NCBI RefSeq assembly: GCF_002214185.1
Contig: NZ_CP022161.1
Location: 8,067,486-8,131,485, forward strand
Length of the DNA: 64,000 nt
Reading direction: 5' to 3'
From: Streptomyces capitiformicae
GTDB taxonomy: Bacteria; Actinomycetota; Actinomycetes; Streptomycetales; Streptomycetaceae
Below the pieces are notes generated by a model that had not been told where the DNA came from, did not search any database, and worked only from the letters and a program-made list of their open reading frames with translations. Position numbers and translations under genes: made by a program. This document shows, one piece after another, positions 59,071 to 64,000 of this stretch; position 1 is the stretch's first letter, and each line of letters opens with the position of its first letter.

Positions 59071-61497
59071 TCACCCACACGACCCTCCGGCTTCCGTCAA
59101 CCGCACCGTGCGCTCGGCGAGTTCGCTGATCCGCACCCCGTCGAAGCCGAACACGGCGCTGCGTACGGTGTCCTCCAGCGGCTCCTTCCACCGGTCCGGG
59201 ATCGCCTCCGCCCCGGCGGTGGCCGGTTCGCCGAAGGCGGTGGCCGGTTCGCCGAAGGCGGTGGTCCGCTCCTCGCCGGTCTCCTCGTCGGTCCGTGCCG
59301 CGGTGGCCGGCTTCACGCCGGTGTCGGTCGGGGCGCGGCGGGGGAGTTCACCGGGCGGCGCGGGAACCGCCGGCCGCTGCCGGGGGACGGCGGCGGCGGC
59401 CGGTACGGACGGCGGCGCGGGCGCGGCAGTCCCCTGTCCGGTCCGCACCGGGAACGCCGCCACGGTTCCGGCCGAGCCCCTGGCCGCGGGTGGCGAGGGC
59501 TCCGCGGGGCTCATGGCCGGCAGGAGCGCGGCGGGGATCCAGACGGTGCCGGTGACCCCGCCACCCGGCGTACGGCTCAGGGTCACCCGCACACCCCAGC
59601 GCCGGGCGAGGCTGCCGACCACGAAGAGACCGAGCATCCTGGTCGGTACGAGGTCGAGCCGCTCCCGGCGGATCAGCCGGGCGTTCTCCTCGGCGAGTCG
59701 CTCCGCGCTCATGCCGAGGCCGTGGTCGATGACCTCGACCAGCGCCCCGCCGTCCTCGGTGACGTCGGTGCCGGGGCGGACGACCACCTCGACCGGTGTG
59801 TGGGAGGGGGAGAACGCGACCGCGTTCTCCAGCAGTTCGGCGAGCATCAGCGTCAGGTCGCCGATGATGTCGGGCGCGACGGTGACCTCCGTCTCGGACC
59901 GCAGCGACACCCGCTGGTAGCCCTCGATCTGGCCGAGCGACGCCCGGATGACGTTGGCCAGGGGGGTCGGCCGGGCCTCGACGCCGCTCTCCCGGATTCC
60001 GGCGAGCAGCATCAGGCTGTCGGCGTTGCGCTGGAGGCGTACGGCGATGTGGTCGATGCGGTAGAGCCGTTCGAGGATCTCCGGGTCGGTCTCCTCACGT
60101 TCAGCGGCGTCGATCAGGGTCAGCTGACGTGTCGTCAGGTTGCTGACTCTGCGACCGACGTTGCCGAACATCTCGGCGACGTTGCGGCGGCTCAGCACCT
60201 GTCGTTCCAGCAACTGGGCGGCGGTGAGCTGCACTTGGTTGAACGCCTCGGCCAGTTCGCCGATCTCGTCGCGGACCGGGACCGGGATCGACTGCGGCCG
60301 CAGGGGGGTGCTCTCGCCGGACTCGTCGTCCGCCACCCGGGCGAGTTCCTCGCCTGCCACGTCGACCACCTGCTGGGCGGCGCCGGTCAGGGCCGCGAGG
60401 GGACGTACGACCGAGCGTCGGACCAGAACGCAGAAGGCCAGCCAGACGACAAAGCCGAGCAGGGCCAGACAGAGCAGGTACAGCGCGCCCCGCAGGGCGT
60501 CCGCGGAGAGGGCGTCGGCCTGGGTGGCGGTCTGCTCGATCAGCGACCGGGTGATGGCGAGGCGGCTTTCGGACTGCCGGGTTCCGTCGGCGATCGCCTT
60601 GCGGAGCTGCGCCGGTGTCTGGGACTGCAGGGTTCCGGGATCGATCTGCAGCTCCGCGAACTGGGACTCGATGCCGTACTGCTCGGCACTGAGCTCGATG
60701 CCGTCCATGCGCAGCACCTGGTCCGATGTGGCGATCCGCTGGAACCGGTCCGACTGGTGGCGGTAGAGCTCGCGGGCGCCGACCGCGCGGCTGTACTCGG
60801 TGCGGGCGTTGGCGTCACGGGTCTGCGCGGAGAACACCGCGCTCTCGAAGGACGCGTGGGCGGCGTCGGCTCGCAGCACCGCGTCGAGGAGTGTCGTGAC
60901 CGAGGCCGACGAGGTACCCGAGTAGCGGTCCAGACCGATGCCGTCGATCAGGTAGTCGACCGCGGCCGCGTACGCGGGGTCGATGTTGGCGGCGGGAACG
61001 TAGGCCCGTTCGAGCTTCTCGCGCAGGACGCCGAGGCCGCGGATGTACTCGAATGCCTGAGCCTCCTCGGACGGCAGGCCCGAGCCGAACGCCGAACGCA
61101 CGGCGGCGACCTGCGCGTCGGTGTTCCGCTGTGCCTGGCGGTAGTCGGTGGTCGGCGGCAGGGTGGCTCCGGGGCGGGCCGCGTCGTACTGCACGGAGAG
61201 CAGGAGCGCCTGCCGGTGTTCGGCCTGTACGTCGTTGATGAGTTTCGCGACCTGTTCGCTGTCCCGCACCAGGTCCGCGATCCGGCCGGCGTCGCGGGCC
61301 TGCTGCACCTGGCCGTAGGCGCCGATGCCGAGCAGTACGCCGACGACCGCGATGGGCGCGATCACCAGGACGTTGAGCTTCCGCCGGAAGGGCCACCGGT
61401 CGAGGACGGTCACCACCTTGCGGCCGAGCCGCGGGGTCCGGCGGGCATGCGCGGGTGGGTCCGGTGCGAGCGGCGGGTTCCCTGTGTTCGCGGACAC
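59071..61497 (-). CDS. Nitrate/sulfonate-sensing (NIT-domain) histidine kinase
   Basis: An 808-residue membrane kinase of the Streptomyces type. One transmembrane helix (LNVLVIAPIAVVGVLLGIGA), a 280-residue extracellular helical NIT domain, a second helix (GALYLLCLALLGFVVWLAFCVL), HAMP, and a HATPase domain (LMLAELLENAVAFSPSHTP, VEVIDHGLGMS, LGLFVVGSLARRWG). The DHp helix (LIDAAEREETDPEILERLYR, LDHIAVRLQRNADSLM-like) resembles nitrate/roadblock-system kinases. The C-terminus has a TAFGEPA tandem repeat. Start: GTG 61497 with AAGGAGG six bases upstream; the ATG at 61512 lies before that site and is wrong. Confidence 0.9.
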   Translation of the reverse strand: MSANTGNPPLAPDPPAHARRTPRLGRKVVTVLDRWPFRRKLNVLVIAPIAVVGVLLGIGAYGQVQQARDAGRIADLVRDSEQVAKLINDVQAEHRQALLLSVQYDAARPGATLPPTTDYRQAQRNTDAQVAAVRSAFGSGLPSEEAQAFEYIRGLGVLREKLERAYVPAANIDPAYAAAVDYLIDGIGLDRYSGTSSASVTTLLDAVLRADAAHASFESAVFSAQTRDANARTEYSRAVGARELYRHQSDRFQRIATSDQVLRMDGIELSAEQYGIESQFAELQIDPGTLQSQTPAQLRKAIADGTRQSESRLAITRSLIEQTATQADALSADALRGALYLLCLALLGFVVWLAFCVLVRRSVVRPLAALTGAAQQVVDVAGEELARVADDESGESTPLRPQSIPVPVRDEIGELAEAFNQVQLTAAQLLERQVLSRRNVAEMFGNVGRRVSNLTTRQLTLIDAAEREETDPEILERLYRIDHIAVRLQRNADSLMLLAGIRESGVEARPTPLANVIRASLGQIEGYQRVSLRSETEVTVAPDIIGDLTLMLAELLENAVAFSPSHTPVEVVVRPGTDVTEDGGALVEVIDHGLGMSAERLAEENARLIRRERLDLVPTRMLGLFVVGSLARRWGVRVTLSRTPGGGVTGTVWIPAALLPAMSPAEPSPPAARGSAGTVAAFPVRTGQGTAAPAPPSVPAAAAVPRQRPAVPAPPGELPRRAPTDTGVKPATAARTDEETGEERTTAFGEPATAFGEPATAGAEAIPDRWKEPLEDTVRSAVFGFDGVRISELAERTVRLTEAGGSCG

Positions 61498-61753
61498 CCG
61501 GGCCTCCTTCATGGTTGACGGACCGCCGATCGGTCGGCACGCGCCGTGACACTTTCGCCGCCTCCATCGCTGATAGGAGCGAAGGCATCGCGCCACGTGT
61601 CTGGAAGCAGCCGGGCGAGAGTACCGTATTTACAGTGACATGACAGAAGATGGGGAAGTAAAAATGAATTTCTGAGCATTTGCGAGGTATCCGACGCGAA
61701 CCGACCGCTCGCCCTCCCCGCCCAGCCCTCTCTCGCACCGTGTTGGAGACCCC
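61498..61753. promoter_or_regulatory. Divergent promoter between kinase and binding protein
   Basis: A 256-base divergent spacer containing an AT-rich segment near 61620-61680 (TTTACAGTGACATGACAGAA, then AAAAATGAATTTCTG). Both promoters presumably lie here. Confidence 0.45.
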
Positions 61754-62914
61754 GTGCACCCCACCCGCAAGGCGGCCGTGACAGCCACCGCCCTCTTGGC
61801 CGCGGCCGCCGTCACCGTGGTCACCGGCTGCGAGAGCGGTTCCACCACCGCCGGATCCGTCGCCGCGACCTCCGGCGGCTCGTCCCGACCCGGCTGCCCC
61901 GCCGTTCTCGCCGAGGCCAAGCGGGCCGTCAAGAAGGCCGAGGACGTCAACGCCCCCTGGGCCGGACCGACCGACGGGCCCCGTGCCGTCCCCGACAGGA
62001 TGATCGTCTTCATCGCCCAGACCCTGACCAATCCGGGCGTGGCGGGCGTCGCCAAGGGCACCCAGGAAGCCGCCGACGTCATCGGCTGGCGCGTCCGCAC
62101 CGTCGACGGCCAGGGCACGCCCGCCGGAATCAAGGCCGCCTTCGACGAGGCCCTCGCCCTCAGACCCGACGGCATCGTCATCGGTGGCTTCGATCCCGCC
62201 TCCACCCCCCGGCAGGTCGAGCGTGCGAATGCCGCCGGCATCCCGCTGATCGGCTGGCACGCCGTGGCCGCCCCCGGCCCCAGCGAGAAGCCGGATCTGT
62301 TCAGCAACATCACCACAAGGGTCGAGGACGTGGCGAGGATCAGCGCCGACTGGATCATCGCGCGGTCCAACGGCCGTGCGGGCGTCGTCCTGTTCACCGA
62401 CGCCTCGATCCCCTTCGCCAAGCGCAAGTCCGAGCTGATCAAGAAGGAACTCGCCACCTGCTCCGACGTCGAGCTGCTGAGCTACGAGGACATCCCCATC
62501 CCGGAGGCGGGCAGCCGCACCGTCGAGAGGGTCTCCTCCCTGTCGTCCCGCTTCGGCGACAGGTGGACCCACTCCGCCGCCATCAACGACCTGTACTTCG
62601 ACCACGCGGACTCCGCGCTGCGCGCCGCCGGCAGGCAGGGTGCGGGCGCTCCGTTCAACATCGGCGCCGGTGACGGCGACCCGTCGGCCTTCCAACGCAT
62701 CAACAGCAAGGAATTCCAGGCCGCCACCGTGCCCGAGCCGCTGTCCGAACAGGGCTGGCAGATCATCGACGAGTTCAACCGCGCCTTCGCGGGCAAGCCG
62801 GCCAGTGGGTACGTCGCCCCCGTCCACATCACCACCGCGGCCAACAGCGGCGGCGCACTGTCCTGGGACTCCGAGGGCTACCGCGAGGCTTACCGCGGGA
62901 TCTGGGACAAGTGA
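61754..62914 (+). CDS. Sugar-type ABC substrate-binding lipoprotein, orphan
   Basis: A 386-residue periplasmic-binding-protein-fold lipoprotein: lipobox VVTGCESG, then PDRMIVFIAQTLTNPGVAGV (first strand), ALRPDGIVIGGFDPASTPRQ, GIPLIGWHAVAAPG, RAGVVLFTDASIPFAKRKSE, WTHSAAINDLYFDHADSALR, ATVPEPLSEQGWQIIDEFNR. It is related to ribose/galactose-binding proteins. No permease or ATPase adjoins it; it is divergent from the NIT-domain kinase and may serve as its extracellular sensor partner. GTG start with GGAG. Confidence 0.88.
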   Translation: MHPTRKAAVTATALLAAAAVTVVTGCESGSTTAGSVAATSGGSSRPGCPAVLAEAKRAVKKAEDVNAPWAGPTDGPRAVPDRMIVFIAQTLTNPGVAGVAKGTQEAADVIGWRVRTVDGQGTPAGIKAAFDEALALRPDGIVIGGFDPASTPRQVERANAAGIPLIGWHAVAAPGPSEKPDLFSNITTRVEDVARISADWIIARSNGRAGVVLFTDASIPFAKRKSELIKKELATCSDVELLSYEDIPIPEAGSRTVERVSSLSSRFGDRWTHSAAINDLYFDHADSALRAAGRQGAGAPFNIGAGDGDPSAFQRINSKEFQAATVPEPLSEQGWQIIDEFNRAFAGKPASGYVAPVHITTAANSGGALSWDSEGYREAYRGIWDK

Positions 62915-62924
62915 GGAACGCGTA

Positions 62925-62977
62925 CACGTGCGCCTCCGCCCCATGAGGCGGATGCCCATAAGGCGGAGGCGCACGTG
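62925..62977. terminator. Strong terminator hairpin
   Basis: Perfect 16-base stem: CACGTGCGCCTCCGCC (62925-62940) and its complement (62962-62977) around a 21-base loop, ten bases after the lipoprotein stop. Confidence 0.85.
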
Positions 62978-63006
62978 GTGATCACGTGGTGATCAAGTGG
63001 TGATCA
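62974..63006 (+). repeat. 11-bp tandem repeat, three copies
   Basis: CGTGGTGATCA twice, then AGTGGTGATCA, overlapping the end of the terminator. The TGATCA cores make each unit nearly palindromic. Confidence 0.85.
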
Positions 63007-63016
63007 CTGGGTGGCC

Positions 63017-63730
63017 TCAGCCATCCCCGTCCAGCGTGTCGGTGAGCTTGCCCAGATCGACGAACTTGAAGTTGGTGTTGTCCCGGGTCTCCCCGTCCGC
63101 GTCCGTCTCGTCCGGGGTGTTGTGCCCGTCCTGCACCACCAGCAGGCCGTTCGGGTAGCGGGAGCCCAGGGGGCGTTCAGCACGGCGGCGCCGTCGTACT
63201 CCTCGGAGCCGTCGACGGTGCCGGCGGCGATACGGAAGCCGCTCTCGTACTCGTTGTTGTCGGACACCTCGCGGTCGTACGCGGCGAAGGTGTTGTCGCC
63301 CTGACTGGAGGCGAGCAGGTATCCGTCGCCATCGCCATCGCCCTCGTCGAGGATGGTCAGGCCCTCCACGTCGGCGGACAGGTGCGTGCCGCCGTAGCCG
63401 GGGTCCGCGCCCGCGACGCACTCCTCGGTCGCCTCGTCGAACGTCGCGGGGACGCCGTACTCGCGCACCTTGTCGATCAGCTTCGGCTTGGCGCCGAGGT
63501 CGGCGGGCATCCGTCAGATGCCGACGTCCTCCTGGCCGGCGTAGAGCACCTTGTTGACGGGGTCGACGACCATGCCCTCGACCTGCGGGAGGTCACCGGG
63601 GTCGGCGCAGGGGGTCCAGGACGTGCCGTTGGGGAGGTGAGGGAGGACGGCAGCTCGAGGGTGCGCACCTGCTGGTAGGTGACCGCGCCGGTGGCGGTCG
63701 CCTTCGGCGTGGCTTCGGCGGGCCAAGGCC
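63017..63730 (-). pseudogene. Secreted phytase (beta-propeller) remnant
   Basis: Three minus-strand frames together give a phytase/esterase-like propeller: VTYQQVRTLELPS, then LPNGTSWTPCADPGDLPQVE with GMVVDPVNKVLYAGQEDVGI before an in-frame stop, then YGVPATFDEATEECVAGADP, DVEGLTILDEGDGDGDGYLL, ASSQGDNTFAAYDREVSDNN, then frame-shifted NGLLVVQDGHNTPDE and NFKFVDLGKLTDTLDGDG. One stop and at least two frameshifts. Signal peptide and N-terminal blades are missing. Confidence 0.82.
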
Positions 63731-63850
63731 TACCTCGCCGACCGGGCTCCACGACCCCGGCCTGACCCTCCTCCCGCCAGACACGACCTGGGCTTCTCAC
63801 TGCGATATCTGCATGAGCTCCAGCGACTCGAGCGCACCCGCGCGCGATGC

Positions 63851-64000
63851 CGTCAGGGGCCGGCGTGTCGCTCCAGCAGGGACCGGACACTGAAGGGCTG
63901 CACCTCGAGCAGGACGATGGTGGTGTTGGACCGGACGACCCCGGGCGCTTCCAGCAACAGGTTCGTGATGCGGTGCAGGTCTGTGGTGTCCCGGGCGACA
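63851..64000 (-). CDS. Lrp/AsnC-family regulator, C-terminal part (runs off window)
   Basis: The last 49 residues before a stop read VARDTTDLHRITNLLLEAPG, VVRSNTTIVLLEVQPFSVRS, LLERHAGP, the alpha-beta ligand-binding (RAM) domain end of an Lrp/AsnC protein, with the usual 'V-x-T-x-T-x-I-V-L' strand. The DNA-binding N-terminus lies beyond the right edge. Target unknown. Confidence 0.75.

Noticed and set aside
61498..61512. ATG start for the NIT-domain kinase
   Set aside because: The AAGGAGG site lies downstream of this ATG and correctly spaced for the GTG at 61497.
1..64000. tRNA, rRNA and known riboswitches
   Set aside because: I looked for cloverleaf-like and conserved leader patterns and saw none that I could support; a covariance-model scan would be decisive.

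Overview
The window looks like a piece of a Streptomyces chromosome. It is GC-rich throughout, uses many GTG and TTG starts with GGAGG-type ribosome sites, and carries families typical of that genus: ArsR regulators, SpoIIE-type phosphatases, HATPase anti-sigma-like proteins, PknB kinases with extracellular tails, NIT-domain histidine kinases, DUF6223, DUF1876 and DUF3455. The many metal and arsenic genes, gene fragments, short tandem repeats and a MITE suggest accessory or chromosome-arm DNA. That is inference, because no telomere or core-genome anchor is visible.

0-6.4 kb: an operon of two SRPBCC proteins and an ArsR regulator with twin operators, then a gamma-glutamyltransferase, an inositol-monophosphatase-family enzyme, an unknown protein and a phytoene-desaturase-like flavoenzyme. 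6.5-14.2 kb: one long operon that I read as an actinobacterial ebo cluster (UbiA-like eboC, TIM-barrel isomerase, eboA, TatD-like eboB, eboE, phosphatase-like eboF, cytochrome P450). It has no eboD and is punctuated by small in-phase tandem duplications. 14.2-23.4 kb: macro-domain hydrolase, membrane protein, PknB-type kinase, a CmtR-CDF cadmium/lead-type efflux pair, a secreted PQQ-type sugar dehydrogenase, small membrane proteins and a secreted beta-propeller.

23.5-45 kb is a graveyard mixed with live genes. Fragments of a Crp regulator, an NmrA protein, a second macro-domain gene, nicotinate phosphoribosyltransferase, flavohemoprotein, a cyclic-nucleotide-binding protein, a universal stress protein, a PPOX protein and a DevS-like GAF kinase lie among intact CBS-BON, DUF1876, phosphoketolase and GAF-PP2C genes. 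Together they resemble a decayed dormancy/hypoxia (OsdR/DosR-type) island. Inside it sit a catalytically dead subtilisin-fold protein next to a glutamine-rich protein, an arsenic block (arsC, arsR, aquaporin, second arsR and a truncated arsO), a two-component system and a MITE.

45-64 kb: a large zinc-ribbon-like unknown protein with its coupled partner, small unknowns, an NmtR/P1B-4 ATPase nickel-cobalt pair, an Ada-AlkA repair fusion with a truncated ogt, a sirtuin, a leaderless DUF3455 gene, a PknB-PQQ receptor kinase, a Nudix hydrolase, a NIT-domain kinase divergent from an orphan sugar-binding lipoprotein, a broken phytase and the end of an Lrp/AsnC regulator.

The strongest candidates for undescribed biology are the dead-subtilase/Q-rich pair (25.4-27.8 kb), the ebo operon with its micro-ORF coupling device, and the large two-gene unit at 45.1-48.2 kb.
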